Positions 1-8,449 of a stretch of 64,000 nt of DNA are shown here, piece after piece (the first letter of the stretch is position 1; each line of letters starts with the position of its first letter). Under the pieces are notes generated by a model. That model was given only the letters and a program-made list of their open reading frames with translations, was not told where the DNA came from and made no database searches. Source of the DNA: Streptomyces griseochromogenes. GTDB taxonomy: Bacteria; Actinomycetota; Actinomycetes; Streptomycetales; Streptomycetaceae. Location of the stretch: assembly GCF_001542625.1 (NCBI RefSeq), contig NZ_CP016279.1, positions 8,494,001-8,558,000 of the forward strand, written 5' to 3'. Position numbers and translations under genes: made by a program.

Positions 1-1255
1 GGGCCGGACGAGTACGACCGGAGGACACTGCACGTGATCGACACCCGCGACATCGACGTCTACCTCGGCCTGGACGTGGGCAAGGGCGAACACCACGCCA
101 CCGCCGTCACCCCGGCCGGCAAGAAAGCCTTCGACAAGCGGCTGCCCAACAGCGAGCCCAAACTCCGTGAGGTCTTCGCGAAACTGCAGGCCAAGCACGG
201 CACCGTCCTCGTGGTCGTCGACCAGCCGGCCACGATCGGGGCCCTGCCGCTGGCCGTCGCCCGCGACATGGGCTGCCAGGTCGCCTATCTGCCCGGCCTC
301 ACGATGCGGCGGATAGCCGACCTCTACCCCGGCGAGGCCAAGACCGACGCCCGCGACGCATTCATCATCGCGGACGCAGCCCGCGCCATGCCGCACACCT
401 TGCGCTCGCTCGACCTGGACGACGCCACCGTCGCCGAGCTGGAGATGATCGTCGGCTTCGACGACGACCTCGCCGCCGAAGCCACCCGACTGTCCAACCG
501 GCTCCGCGGCCTGTTCACCCAGGTCCACCCTCACCTCGAACGCGTCCTGGGCCCGCGCATGCAGCACCCCGCCGTGCTGAAACTGCTCAGCCAGTTCGGC
601 TCCCCAGCCCAGATCCGCAAGGCCGGACGCCGAAGGCTGATCACCCTGATCCGCCCCAAGGCTCCCAGGATGACGGAACGGCTGATCGACGAGGTCTTCA
701 CCGCACTCGACGAACAGACGGTCATCGTCCCGGGCACGGACGCAGCCGCGCTGATCGTCCCCAGCCTGGCCGACTCGCTCCAAGCAGTCCTCGACCAGCG
801 CAAACTCCTCGCTCACCGGATCGAGGAACTCCTGGAGGCCCACCCTCTTTCCCAGGTCCTGATGTCCATGCCCGGCATCGGCATCAGGACCGGAGCCCGC
901 ATCCTCATCGACGTCGGCGACGGCACCAACTTCCCGTCCGCCGCCCACTTGGCCGCCTACGCCGGCCTCGCCCCGGCAACGAGAAGCTCGGGCTCCTCGA
1001 TCCGCGGCGAACAGCCCTCCCGCCGGGGAAACAAGCAGCTCAAGCGGGCTTTCTTCCTCTCCGCCTTCGCTGCCCTGGCCGACCCGACCTCCCGCACCTA
1101 CTACGACAAGAAGATCGCCCAGGGAAAGCACCACACCCAAGCCCTCCTCTGCCTCGCCAGACGTCGGGCCGACGTGCTCTTCGCCATGCTCCGCGACGGC
1201 ACCTTCTACCAACCCCCAACCCCGATCACCCCTTGACCAAAGTCATAGGGGCACC
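1..1255 (+). mobile_element. IS110-family insertion sequence (left end not in window)
   Basis: The element comprises the intact transposase plus short flanks. The right boundary is inferred: just past the transposase stop the sequence runs CTTGACCAAAGTCATAGGGG and then a C-run. From about 1260 onward the minus strand encodes the conserved GH3 stretch LPGEAGG, which then breaks off into nonsense as it enters the element. The left boundary is not visible because the window starts 33 bases before the transposase. No terminal inverted repeat is seen, as expected for IS110. Confidence 0.6.
34..1236 (+). CDS. IS110-family transposase (DEDD type)
   Basis: A 400-residue DEDD transposase, normal length for the IS110/IS1110 group. 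The N-terminal DEDD_Tnp_IS110 domain (about residues 8-165) opens with GLDVGK, whose Asp is the first metal ligand, and has the later acidic KTDARDAFIIADAAR stretch. The C-terminal Transposase_20 domain (about 270-360) contains SMPGIGIRTG and the Ser-rich SGSSIRGE stretch that carries the proposed nucleophilic serine. The GTG start is preceded by GGAGG about 10 bases upstream. IS110 elements have no conventional inverted repeats and insert site-specifically, so the ends cannot be fixed from repeats. The right end probably lies near 1250, where GH3-like coding sequence begins on the opposite strand; the left end is probably outside the window. The gene has no frameshift and may be active. Confidence 0.93.
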   Translation: MIDTRDIDVYLGLDVGKGEHHATAVTPAGKKAFDKRLPNSEPKLREVFAKLQAKHGTVLVVVDQPATIGALPLAVARDMGCQVAYLPGLTMRRIADLYPGEAKTDARDAFIIADAARAMPHTLRSLDLDDATVAELEMIVGFDDDLAAEATRLSNRLRGLFTQVHPHLERVLGPRMQHPAVLKLLSQFGSPAQIRKAGRRRLITLIRPKAPRMTERLIDEVFTALDEQTVIVPGTDAAALIVPSLADSLQAVLDQRKLLAHRIEELLEAHPLSQVLMSMPGIGIRTGARILIDVGDGTNFPSAAHLAAYAGLAPATRSSGSSIRGEQPSRRGNKQLKRAFFLSAFAALADPTSRTYYDKKIAQGKHHTQALLCLARRRADVLFAMLRDGTFYQPPTPITP

Positions 1256-1822
1256 CCCCCGCCTCGCCGGGCAGCCAGGCGATCAGGAGTGCGGGCAGGT
1301 GTGCGGCGGCCCAGCGCGGGGCCAGCGCTCTGCCGGTGACCACCACGGCGGCGGTCGGCGTACCGGTCGCGCGGACCTCTTTCAGGAGCCTCTCCTGGAG
1401 GCCGGTCAGCTCCAGCGTGGCGCTGTCCTTCAGTTCGCCGTCGGTACGGTCGGGAGAGAAGTAGCCGCCCCTGGTCCGTTCGCCGACCACCACGACCGCC
1501 GCGTCCGCCTGCCGCGCCGCCGCACGGGCCGCCGCCAGGCCGGAGGCGTCGTCCCCGGTGATGTCGCAGCCACGGACGTGCACGATCCGTACGTCGTCGC
1601 CCACCAGTTCCTGGAGCGCTTCGCGGATCGAGGGAACCGGATGCAGGGTGGGGAAGGCGTTGTACTCGCCCAGCAGGTTCAGCCCGTCGTCCGCGAGGGG
1701 GCCGATCAGAGCGAGCGTGCGCACCCGGTCGCGGGACAGTGGCAGCAGCTCCTTGTCGTTCTCGAGGAGGACGAGGGACTCCCGGGCGGCCGCGCACCAC
1801 CCGGCTCCGCCCCGCACCGCGG
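1256..1822 (-). pseudogene. GH3 beta-glucosidase/xylosidase remnant, both ends lost
   Basis: The minus strand encodes about 185 residues typical of the C-terminal alpha/beta sandwich of family 3 glycoside hydrolases: AARESLVLLENDKELLPLSRD, then LALIGPLADD, PSIREALQELVG, AVVVVGERT and LLIAWLPGEAGG. In intact proteins this block follows a roughly 350-residue TIM barrel with the catalytic Asp. Here the reading frame upstream of AARES (above about 1822) does not continue into a barrel, so the catalytic domain is missing. At the other end the frame runs into the IS110 element immediately after LPGEAGG, so the fibronectin-like C-terminus is lost as well. The fragment cannot be an active glycosidase. 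It is best read as a gene destroyed by IS insertion together with an adjacent deletion. Confidence 0.85.
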
Positions 1823-1933
1823 CCCGGACGGCCCGGCCGACCGGTCGGATCCCCGTCGGCCAGGGGCCCGCCGCCGTCCGCTCGCCGGAAAACGGATCCG
1901 GGTCTCCCGCCCCGGCGGGCTAAGGTCGGGAAC

Positions 1934-2554
1934 ATGGCTTCCGAGGACGCGGACGAGAACGTGCACGGTGACAGCGGCGGGCCTGGCGGGACGGCTCCCG
2001 CCCAGGACGCCGGGGGTTCCGGAACCGCCGGCGCCCAGCCGCTCGATCCCGAGATCGCCGCCGCGGTGGCCGCCGCCGAGGCCGCCGGAGCGGCCCGGGG
2101 CGAGACCGTACGGATCGACAGCTGGATCTGGGCCGTCCGCCTGATCAAGACCCGTTCTCTGGGCGCGGCCGCCTGCCGTGGCGGGCACGTCCACGTCAAC
2201 GGCGAGCGTGTGAAGCCCGCCTACTCCGTGCACGTCGGCGACGAGGTGCGGCTGCGGCACGAGGGCCGGGAACGGGTCGTGATCGTCAAGCGCCTGATCC
2301 GCAAGCGGGTCGGCGCTCCGGTGGCCGTCCAGTGCTATGTCGACAACTCCCCGCCTCCCCCGCCCCGCGAGGCCATCGCCCCCGCCGGCCTGCGCGACCG
2401 CGGCACCGGCCGCCCCACCAAGCGGGACCGCCGCGAGCTGGAGCGACTGCGCGCACTGCGCGGATCGGGCGGACCGCTGATGGGCGGACCTGGCGGGCCT
2501 GGCGGCGGGCCGCAAGGACCCGGCGGGCCGGGCGGGCGGCCGCGGGGCCGATAG
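1934..2554 (+). CDS. S4 domain RNA-binding protein (Hsp15-like)
   Basis: This 206-residue protein starts at ATG 1934; a longer in-frame upstream reading is low-complexity shadow of the GH3 remnant. Residues about 1-50 are acidic and Gly/Ala-rich. The S4 RNA-binding fold follows (VRIDSWIWAVRLIKTRSLGAA, then RGGHVHVNGERVKPAYSVHVGDEVRL), as in Hsp15/HslR proteins that bind stalled 50S subunits or structured RNA. The C-terminus is basic and Gly/Pro-rich, ending in GGP/GGR repeats and probably disordered. No partner gene is adjacent. A ribosome-associated role is inferred from family membership only. Confidence 0.85.
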   Translation: MASEDADENVHGDSGGPGGTAPAQDAGGSGTAGAQPLDPEIAAAVAAAEAAGAARGETVRIDSWIWAVRLIKTRSLGAAACRGGHVHVNGERVKPAYSVHVGDEVRLRHEGRERVVIVKRLIRKRVGAPVAVQCYVDNSPPPPPREAIAPAGLRDRGTGRPTKRDRRELERLRALRGSGGPLMGGPGGPGGGPQGPGGPGGRPRGR

Positions 2555-2674
2555 GCCACAGCCGCCCCGCGCGCACGTCCTCTCCACGCCCGCGCATCCC
2601 CCTGTCCCGCACACCGGTGACGTCGGCCGGGCCCCCGCGCCCCTGCCGACGTCATCGGCGAAGTCCCTTACGGG

Positions 2675-3121
2675 TCACGCCCGTCGGCCCGCCCCCAGCA
2701 GCCGCAGCAGTTCCGCGTTGCTCCCGCGCCGGGCCCAGGCGATCAGGACGAGCGGCACGATCAGGATCAGCGGGGTCGCCGCGTACTGACCGTCGAAGAC
2801 GGTGAGCTGGACGATGAACGCGCCGACCATGAGCGCGCTCAGCGCCACCGCCGCCACCGACTGCAGCACCGGCACCAACAGGGCGACCGCGCCCGCCAGT
2901 TCGAGCGCGCCGATGGTGTACATGCCCACACCGCCCCAGCCGATCTTGTCGAAGGACTCGACGGCCGACGGGTGCGCGATCAGCTTGGGCAGCGCGCTCG
3001 CGATCCCGTAGAAGAGCGCGAGCAGCACCTGCACCGCACGCAGGGCGATCCGGGCGAACCGACCACGGGCGGTCCCGGAAACGGCGGAGGTGGAAGTGAC
3101 GGGAGCGGTGGTCTCGGACAT
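2675..3121 (-). CDS. DoxX family membrane protein
   Basis: A 148-residue integral membrane protein with four predicted hydrophobic helices (about residues 25-45, 65-85, 88-108 and 112-132), the DoxX/DoxD-like layout. It contains RAVQVLLALFYGIASALPKL and the small-residue helix IGALELAGAVALLVPVLQS. The ATG start has AGGAG about 10 bases upstream. DoxX proteins are linked to redox or thiol-stress membrane complexes in mycobacteria, but many members have no known role. No operon partner is evident; the gene upstream on this strand is a decayed acyltransferase. Confidence 0.85.
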   Translation of the reverse strand: MSETTAPVTSTSAVSGTARGRFARIALRAVQVLLALFYGIASALPKLIAHPSAVESFDKIGWGGVGMYTIGALELAGAVALLVPVLQSVAAVALSALMVGAFIVQLTVFDGQYAATPLILIVPLVLIAWARRGSNAELLRLLGAGRRA

Positions 3122-3224
3122 GGGGGTCTCCTGGGGGAAGCGGTCCCGGTTGCTGTCACCGAGGTAGACCGGCCGCGCCCCGAGAACTCATCGCCTTTCA
3201 CCCCACCGGTTCCGCCCTCTTCCC

Positions 3225-3883
3225 CGTCCCGGTCGGCGTCGGGGTCGTCACCGCCACGGCGGAAACCGTCCGTGAGGAACTCCCGGGCCGCGCCGGGGAA
3301 CGGTCGCGGGCGGACGGCGTGAGCGGACCGTGGAAGCCGGGGGTGTGGAGGTTCAGGCAGGCCGTCCCCGGTGCCGCGTCCAGGCCGGCCGCCGCGAGCA
3401 CCGGCGCGGTGCGCCGCCCGAGTCGCGCCCGCTCGAACCGCATCCGGCCCAGCTAATACAGCTCCCCGCGGAAGTGGTGGGCGAGCCGACGGCGGCTGCA
3501 CCCCGGCCAGACCGTGCCGTCTGCGGTGCACCGCCAGGTGACGGCCCAGGTCGGCCAGGGTGCGCCGGGAGATCTCGGGCGGGATGCCCCGCTCCCGGTG
3601 GTGGGCGAGCCTGTGCGGAAGCGCGGCGAGGAAGACGTACACGGCGAAGGCGTCCCGCAGCGCGGCCGGGGCGGACGCCGACAACTGGCAGCTGGCAGCG
3701 GTCGGACGTGCGGCCCGTCTCGTCCGGGTCCCGGAGCAGTTCCTCGACGCGGTCGTCGAGGAGTCCCGGCGTGCCCGGGTCACCCGTCACCGTGCGCCGC
3801 TGCGCGACCAGTTCGTTGCTGCCCTCGTGCGGGACGGCCAGGTCGAGGAGTGTCTCGGGCAGGTCGTCGGCATCCGGCGGCAC
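3225..3883 (-). pseudogene. Decayed GNAT-type acyltransferase-domain gene (frameshifts and amber stop)
   Basis: The minus strand carries pieces of one Streptomyces acyltransferase-domain protein in three frames. The first piece begins at a GTG with AGAGGGG upstream and reads PPDADDLPETLLDLAVPHEG. A shift near 3690 moves to a frame reading ALRDAFAVYVFLAALPHRLA and RTLADLGRHLAVHRRRHG. A second shift near 3480 leads to HHFRGELY, an in-frame TAG where the pattern wants a sense codon before LGRMRFERARLGRR, and CLNLHTPGFHGPLTP. A third shift near 3310 gives AREFLTDGF. The normal C-terminal region after HFPEE is absent. At least three frameshifts, one nonsense codon and a lost 3' end make this a clear pseudogene. 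The reading of the intact family is from memory of Streptomyces homologues. Confidence 0.75.
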
Positions 3884-3961
3884 GGTGCGTCCCCTCTGTC
3901 ACGAACGTCGTTGGTGCACGCCTTCGACGAAGAGTACGTTGCAGGGAGGAGTGGTGATCCG

Positions 3962-4258
3962 ATGCGTACGGGCAGTGAACCGGCGACCGCGCGCAGTGCG
4001 CTGCGGGCGCGGTTCTGGCTGAGCGTGTGGGGGCTGGTCTGGGCGATCTTCGGCACGGCGGCGTTCGCGCTGGCCGGACGCCCCGGCTGGGCGGCCGCCT
4101 GCGGGGTGCTGTGGCTGGTGGCCACCATCGACATGGCCATGATCCTCCGGCACATCCGGCAGGGTCCGCACTACCAGCCGGGCCCGGACATACCGCCGTA
4201 TCGGCCGCCGGACGGCGGTCCGCCCAGCCCGGGGCCGCCGCGGCACCGCCATCCCTGA
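3962..4258 (+). CDS. Small two-helix membrane protein, DUF6343-like
   Basis: A 98-residue protein from ATG 3962, with GGAGG about 14 bases upstream. Two hydrophobic helices (about residues 20-40 and 44-62: FWLSVWGLVWAIFGTAAFAL and WAAACGVLWLVATIDMAMIL) are joined by a short GRPGW turn. A soluble tail follows, rich in Pro and Gly (HYQPGPDIPPYRPPDGGPPS). This matches small Streptomyces membrane proteins grouped as DUF6343; the function is unknown. It converges with the TPR gene, with 27 bases between stops. The longer frame extending upstream to 3560 overlaps the acyltransferase pseudogene and is not likely translated. Confidence 0.7.
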   Translation: MRTGSEPATARSALRARFWLSVWGLVWAIFGTAAFALAGRPGWAAACGVLWLVATIDMAMILRHIRQGPHYQPGPDIPPYRPPDGGPPSPGPPRHRHP

Positions 4259-4285
4259 CCGGGTCTCGCGTCCCTCGCCCGCAGG

Positions 4286-4666
4286 TCAGTGCTCGAAGCG
4301 GGCCGCCTTCAGGTACTGCGGATTGGGGTCGAGCGCGGCCGCCAGCCGGAAATGGCGTTTGGCCTGGTCGGATCGGCCCTGGCGTTCATAGGTACGGGCG
4401 AGCGCGAAGTGCGCGAACGCGTTGTCCGGCTCGCGCTCCAGCACGATCGTGAACTCCAGTTCGGCGGGCCGTAGTTGAGCGGCGGCGAAGAAGGCGCGCG
4501 CACGCAGCAGTCGGGCCGCGGTGTTCTCGGGATGGGCGGCGATGACTCCGTCGAGCAGCTTCACCGCGCCGCGCGGGTCCCGTGCGTTGAGCAGATGCTC
4601 GGCGGCACGGAAGTCGATGACATGCGTCTCCGGGGTACGTCCGGTCGAACCGCTGGTCTCGTGCAC
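4286..4666 (-). CDS. TPR protein (tetratricopeptide repeats)
   Basis: A 126-residue soluble protein with about two to three TPR units: AAEHLLNARDPRGAVKLLDGVIAAHPENTAARLLRARAF, then PAELEFTIVLEREPDNAFAHFALARTYERQGR and DQAKRHFRLAAALDPNP. These follow the canonical small/large residue spacing (A..LLRARAF, A..HFALARTYE). No enzymatic domain is present, so it is probably a protein-interaction module. The start is a GTG codon. It lies just downstream of coaE on the same strand, about 50 bases from the coaE stop, so coaE is downstream of it in transcription order and the two may form a short operon. Confidence 0.85.
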   Translation of the reverse strand: MHETSGSTGRTPETHVIDFRAAEHLLNARDPRGAVKLLDGVIAAHPENTAARLLRARAFFAAAQLRPAELEFTIVLEREPDNAFAHFALARTYERQGRSDQAKRHFRLAAALDPNPQYLKAARFEH

Positions 4667-4715
4667 GGCACAGTCCTTCCCTCGCTGCGGCCGTTCAACG
4701 CCCGGTCGCGGCCCG

Positions 4716-5360
4716 CTATTCCGCGCCGCCGCCCGGACGGCTGTCCTGCGACGCCGTCCGGGACGCGCGCGACCGTCGCACGAGCTCGTCCCAGACCTCC
4801 GCCACGCGCCCCCTCAGCACGTCCAGGGGTACGTCGTTGTCGATCACGATGTCGGCGATCTCCCGGCGCTGTGCGCGGGTCGCCTGCGCGGCCATACGCG
4901 CGCGTGCGTCCTCCTCGGTCATCCCGCGCAGCCGCACCAGCCGGTCGAGCTGGGTCTCGGGGCTCGCGTCGACGACGACCACGACGTCGTACAGCGGTGC
5001 CAGGCCGTTCTCGGTGAGCAGCGGGACGTCGTGGATCACGACGGCGTCGCCGGCCGCGGCGCTCTCCAACTCCTGGGAGCGGGCGCCCACCAGGGGATGC
5101 ACGATCGAGTTGAGGACGGCCAGCTGGTCGGGGTCGGCGAACACGATGGAGCCGAGCCTGGGCCGGTCCAGGCTGCCGTCCGTGGCGAGAACGTCCTCGC
5201 CGAAGGCCTTCACCACGGCCGCGAGACCGGGTGTTCCGGGCTCGACGACCTCACGCGCGATGCGGTCGGCGTCGATCAGCACGGCCCCGTGCTCCACGAG
5301 CAGCCGTGACACCTCGCTCTTGCCGGCACCGATCCCGCCGGTCAGGCCCACTTTCAGCAT
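4716..5360 (-). CDS. coaE: Dephospho-CoA kinase
   Basis: CoaE phosphorylates dephospho-CoA at the 3'-hydroxyl of ribose, the last step of CoA synthesis, in the cytoplasm. The chosen ATG gives [20 protein letters not shown], placing the Walker A P-loop GGIGAGKS at residues 8-15. Further CoaE signatures are [19 protein letters not shown] (DAD motif), [24 protein letters not shown] and [20 protein letters not shown] (lid region). The 214-residue length suits actinobacterial CoaE. The frame remains open 45 bases further upstream, but that extension ([12 protein letters not shown]) is not conserved. It ends with a short Arg/Ser-rich tail. Confidence 0.97.
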   Translation of the reverse strand: MLKVGLTGGIGAGKSEVSRLLVEHGAVLIDADRIAREVVEPGTPGLAAVVKAFGEDVLATDGSLDRPRLGSIVFADPDQLAVLNSIVHPLVGARSQELESAAAGDAVVIHDVPLLTENGLAPLYDVVVVVDASPETQLDRLVRLRGMTEEDARARMAAQATRAQRREIADIVIDNDVPLDVLRGRVAEVWDELVRRSRASRTASQDSRPGGGAE

Positions 5361-5436
5361 GAGCGGAAGCTTAGGCCCTGGCACGGACAGGGCCACCACC
5401 GGCACCTGCCCGCAGCGAACGGCCGTGGCGGGCGCC

Positions 5437-6375
5437 CTAGTTCTCGCCCTCCCGCTCCGCCAGGAACCGCTCGAACTCGCGCCCGATCTCGTCGGCCGAG
5501 GGGATGTCCACCGGTTCGGCGAGCATGTTGCCCCGGGTCTCGGCGCCCGCGGCGGCGTCGTACTGGTGCTCCAGGCCCTGGATGAGCGCGGTCAGCTCCT
5601 CGTCGCCCTCCTGGATCTGCCGGTCGATCTCCGTCTGCGTGCGGTGTGCGTCGGTGCGCAGGGAGTGCGCGACACCGGGCAGCACCAGGCCGGTGGCGGC
5701 CGTGATGGCCTCCAGGACGGTGAGCGCCGCGTCCGGGTAGGCGGAGCGGGCGATGTAGTGCGGAACGTGCGCGGCGACGCCCAGGACGTCGTGCCCGGCC
5801 TCCATGAGGCGGTACTCCAGCAGCGACTCGGCGCTGCCGGGCACCTGCGCCTCGTCGAAGGGGCTGCGGTGGCCCGGGACGAGATCGGTGCGGCTGCCGT
5901 GCGGGGTGAGGCCCACGGGGCGGGTGTGCGGGACGCCCATGGGGATGCCGTGGAAGTTCACGGACAGGCGGACCCCGAGCCGCTCCACGATCTGTCGTAC
6001 GGCCGCGGCGAAGCGCTCCCACTCCACGTCCGGCTCGGGGCCGGACAGCAGCAGGAAGGGCGCCCCCGTGGCGTCCTGGACGAGCCGGACCTCGATGCCG
6101 GGCTCCTCGTACTCGGTCCAGCGGTCCCGCTTGAAGGTCAGCAGCGGACGGCGGGCCCGGTAGTCCACGAGCCGGTCGTGGTCGAAGCGGGCCACGACCT
6201 GGTGGGGCAGTGAGTCGAGGAGCCGGTCGACGATCTGGTCGCCCGTCTCACCCGCGTCGATGTATCCGTCGAAGTGGTAGAGCATGACAAGGCCGGCCGA
6301 CTCCTGGGCGAGCGCCATGTCGACGACTGCCAGGCCCTTCGGCTCCCATGCGTACAAACCCTGCGGATCAAGCAC
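5437..6375 (-). CDS. PAC2 family protein (proteasome assembly chaperone-like)
   Basis: A 312-residue cytosolic protein of the PAC2 family, found throughout actinobacteria. Typical features include [27 protein letters not shown] near residue 30, the central [39 protein letters not shown], and the acidic C-terminal stretch [17 protein letters not shown]. Eukaryotic PAC2 chaperones the proteasome alpha ring; the bacterial role is not established, though actinobacteria do have proteasomes. The start is GTG. It sits 76 bases upstream of coaE on the same strand and may be co-transcribed with it. Confidence 0.9.
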   Translation of the reverse strand: MLDPQGLYAWEPKGLAVVDMALAQESAGLVMLYHFDGYIDAGETGDQIVDRLLDSLPHQVVARFDHDRLVDYRARRPLLTFKRDRWTEYEEPGIEVRLVQDATGAPFLLLSGPEPDVEWERFAAAVRQIVERLGVRLSVNFHGIPMGVPHTRPVGLTPHGSRTDLVPGHRSPFDEAQVPGSAESLLEYRLMEAGHDVLGVAAHVPHYIARSAYPDAALTVLEAITAATGLVLPGVAHSLRTDAHRTQTEIDRQIQEGDEELTALIQGLEHQYDAAAGAETRGNMLAEPVDIPSADEIGREFERFLAEREGEN

Positions 6376-6497
6376 TGTGACCGCTCCTCCTCGTGTTCGT
6401 CATCGACAACACGCCCTGGAACAGGGTCATTCCCACAACACGCCGTTGATCAGCAATCTCTCGGAGTGGAGGGAACGAAGGGTACCCGCAACCCCCT

Positions 6498-6541
6498 GGG
6501 GGCGCGGGGAAGTGCGCGACCGGCCACAGACGGACCGGCAG
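6498..6541 (+). repeat. Dispersed Streptomyces-type intergenic repeat, short copy
   Basis: The sequence runs GGGGGCGCGGGGAAGTGCG, then CGACCGGCCACAGACGGACC. A related copy lies on the opposite strand at 29551-29623: it shares GGGGCGCGGGA..TGCG and GCGACC.GCTACGACGGACC but has about 25 extra bases in the middle. I recall very similar segments in many Streptomyces intergenic regions, so I treat it as a dispersed non-coding repeat. It lies between rpsA and the PAC2 gene. Its function is not known to me. Confidence 0.55.
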
Positions 6542-6574
6542 CCGAAGAACGACCTCTGGCACCCGGAAACGCCC

Positions 6575-6606
6575 GAGGGGCCGCACCTCGAAAGGTACGG
6601 CCCCTC
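6575..6606 (-). terminator. Rho-independent-type terminator downstream of rpsA
   Basis: A long GC-rich hairpin: GAGGGGCCG plus ACCT pairs with AGGT plus CGGCCCCTC around a 4-base loop (CGAA), with one unpaired base on each side. It lies about 30 bases beyond the rpsA stop, in the right place for rpsA termination. There is no long U-tract, as is usual in Streptomyces. Confidence 0.8.
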
Positions 6607-6637
6607 AGCGCTATCGGCTAAGCCCGGCGGCTGGCGA

Positions 6638-8131
6638 TCAGCTCTGGCCGCCGGCCAGCTTCTCGCGCAGCGCGGCCAGCGCCTCGTCCGAGGCCAGGGC
6701 ACCAGAGGTGTCCGCACCCTCGGAGGAGTACGAACCGCCACCGGACGCGGCCGGAGCGGCGGCCTCGCCACCCTCGGCGGCAGCGGCAGCGTCGGCCTCG
6801 CGGGACTTGATGACCTGCTGCTGGTGCTGCTCGAAGCGGGTCTGCGCCTCGGCGTACTGGCGCTCCCACTCCTCGCGCTGCTTCTCGTAGCCCTCGAGCC
6901 AGTCGTTGGTCTCGGGGTCGAAGCCCTCGGGGTAGATGTAGTTGCCCTGGTCGTCGTAGGACGCGGCCATGCCGTACAGGGTCGGGTCGAACTCGACCGA
7001 GGCCGGGTCGGCACCGAAGGACTCGTTGGCCTGCTTCAGCGAGAGGCTGATGCGACGACGCTCGAGGTCGATGTCGATGACCTTGACGAAGATCTCGTCG
7101 TTGACCTGGACGACCTGCTCCGGGATCTCCACGTGGCGCTCGGCCAGCTCGGAGATGTGGACCAGACCCTCGATGCCCTCGTCCACGCGGACGAACGCAC
7201 CGAACGGAACCAGCTTCGTGACCTTACCCGGGACGACCTGGCCGATCTGGTGGGTGCGGGCGAACTGCTGCCACGGGTCTTCCTGGGTCGCCTTCAGCGA
7301 CAGGGAGACGCGCTCACGGTCCATGTCGACGTCGAGGACCTCGACGGTGACCTCCTGGCCGACCTCGACAACCTCGGACGGGTGGTCGATGTGCTTCCAG
7401 GAGAGCTCGGAGACGTGGACCAGACCGTCGACGCCACCCAGGTCCACGAAGGCACCGAAGTTGACGATCGAGGAAACCACACCGGAACGGACCTGACCCT
7501 TCTGGAGGGTCGTGAGGAACGTCTGGCGGACCTCGGACTGGGTCTGCTCCAGCCAGGCACGGCGGGACAGGACCACGTTGTTGCGGTTCTTGTCCAGCTC
7601 GATGATCTTGGCCTCGAGCTCCTTGCCCACATAGGGCTGGAGGTCGCGGACGCGGCGCATCTCGACCAGGGAGGCCGGGAGGAAGCCACGGAGGCCGATG
7701 TCGAGGATGAGACCACCCTTGACGACCTCGATGACGGTACCGGTGACGATGCCGTCCTCTTCCTTGATCTTCTCGATGGTGCCCCAGGCACGCTCGTACT
7801 GGGCGCGCTTCTTCGAGAGGATCAGGCGGCCTTCCTTGTCCTCCTTCTGGAGGACCAGGGCCTCGATCTCGTCACCGACGGCGACGACCTCGTTCGGGTC
7901 GACGTCGTGCTTGATCGAGAGCTCGCGGCTCGGGATGACACCTTCGGTCTTGTAACCGATGTCGAGCAGGACCTCGTCCCGGTCGACCTTCACGATGACG
8001 CCGTCGACGATGTCGCCGTCGTTGAAGTACTTGATCGTCTCGTCGATCGCGGCGAGGAAGGCTTCCTCGTTACCGATGTCGTTGACCGCAACCTGCGGGG
8101 TGGTGGCGGTGGTCTCGGTGCTGCTCGTCAT
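6638..8131 (-). CDS. rpsA: 30S ribosomal protein S1
   Basis: A 497-residue ribosomal protein S1 with four S1 OB-fold domains, the short actinobacterial form (E. coli has six). Domain starts are visible at GDIVDGVIVKVDRDEVLLDIG, GIVTGTVIEVVKGGLILDIG, GQVRSGVVSSIVNFGAFVDLGGVDGLVHVSELSW and GQVVPGKVTKLVPFGAFVRVDEGIEGLVHISEL. It binds mRNA on the 30S subunit during initiation. The tail is Glu/Ala/Ser-rich, ending ALREKLAGGQS, and is probably disordered. The ATG (MTSSTETTATTPQVAVNDIG) was chosen because the first S1 domain begins soon after it. The frame stays open another 195 bases upstream through the leader, which looks non-coding. The codon usage is strongly biased towards C-ending codons. Confidence 0.97.
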   Translation of the reverse strand: MTSSTETTATTPQVAVNDIGNEEAFLAAIDETIKYFNDGDIVDGVIVKVDRDEVLLDIGYKTEGVIPSRELSIKHDVDPNEVVAVGDEIEALVLQKEDKEGRLILSKKRAQYERAWGTIEKIKEEDGIVTGTVIEVVKGGLILDIGLRGFLPASLVEMRRVRDLQPYVGKELEAKIIELDKNRNNVVLSRRAWLEQTQSEVRQTFLTTLQKGQVRSGVVSSIVNFGAFVDLGGVDGLVHVSELSWKHIDHPSEVVEVGQEVTVEVLDVDMDRERVSLSLKATQEDPWQQFARTHQIGQVVPGKVTKLVPFGAFVRVDEGIEGLVHISELAERHVEIPEQVVQVNDEIFVKVIDIDLERRRISLSLKQANESFGADPASVEFDPTLYGMAASYDDQGNYIYPEGFDPETNDWLEGYEKQREEWERQYAEAQTRFEQHQQQVIKSREADAAAAAEGGEAAAPAASGGGSYSSEGADTSGALASDEALAALREKLAGGQS

Positions 8132-8449
8132 GTGGGAAAGGGCTCCGGTACGGACATTGAAGTCGTAGGTACTGCTTGCGCCAGGAGCCCGTTTCGCTCT
8201 GCCGAAGCCGGACAGCCAAGGAAGCGCCCCACCAGAGACTGGTGATGGCGCCTCGACAACCGAGGGGACATACAACAGATGCGAGCGCAGCCTGCTACGT
8301 CTGAGGAGCGCAGGCTCGCAGCGCAACTTGTAGCATACGGGGGCAGCCGGACAGGGTCAATGCGCGAAGGCGCCCACCCGGGGCGGATCGCCGCATACCC
8401 GGCACAAGAATCGTCCCAGGAGGCCACGCAGGGCTGCGGGACCCCTTCC
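8132..8449. promoter_or_regulatory. Divergent rpsA / methyltransferase intergenic region with leader hairpin
   Basis: About 320 bases without a convincing gene. It holds the rpsA leader on the minus strand and the start region of the methyltransferase on the plus strand. An inverted repeat around 8281-8319 (GCGAG...CCTGC pairing with GCAGG-CTCGC, with a 5-base bulge) lies about 150-190 bases upstream of the rpsA start. It may be a leader structure. I cannot assign -35/-10 boxes with confidence. The plus-strand frame is open through this segment from 8279, but the composition does not suggest translation before 8450. Confidence 0.4.
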
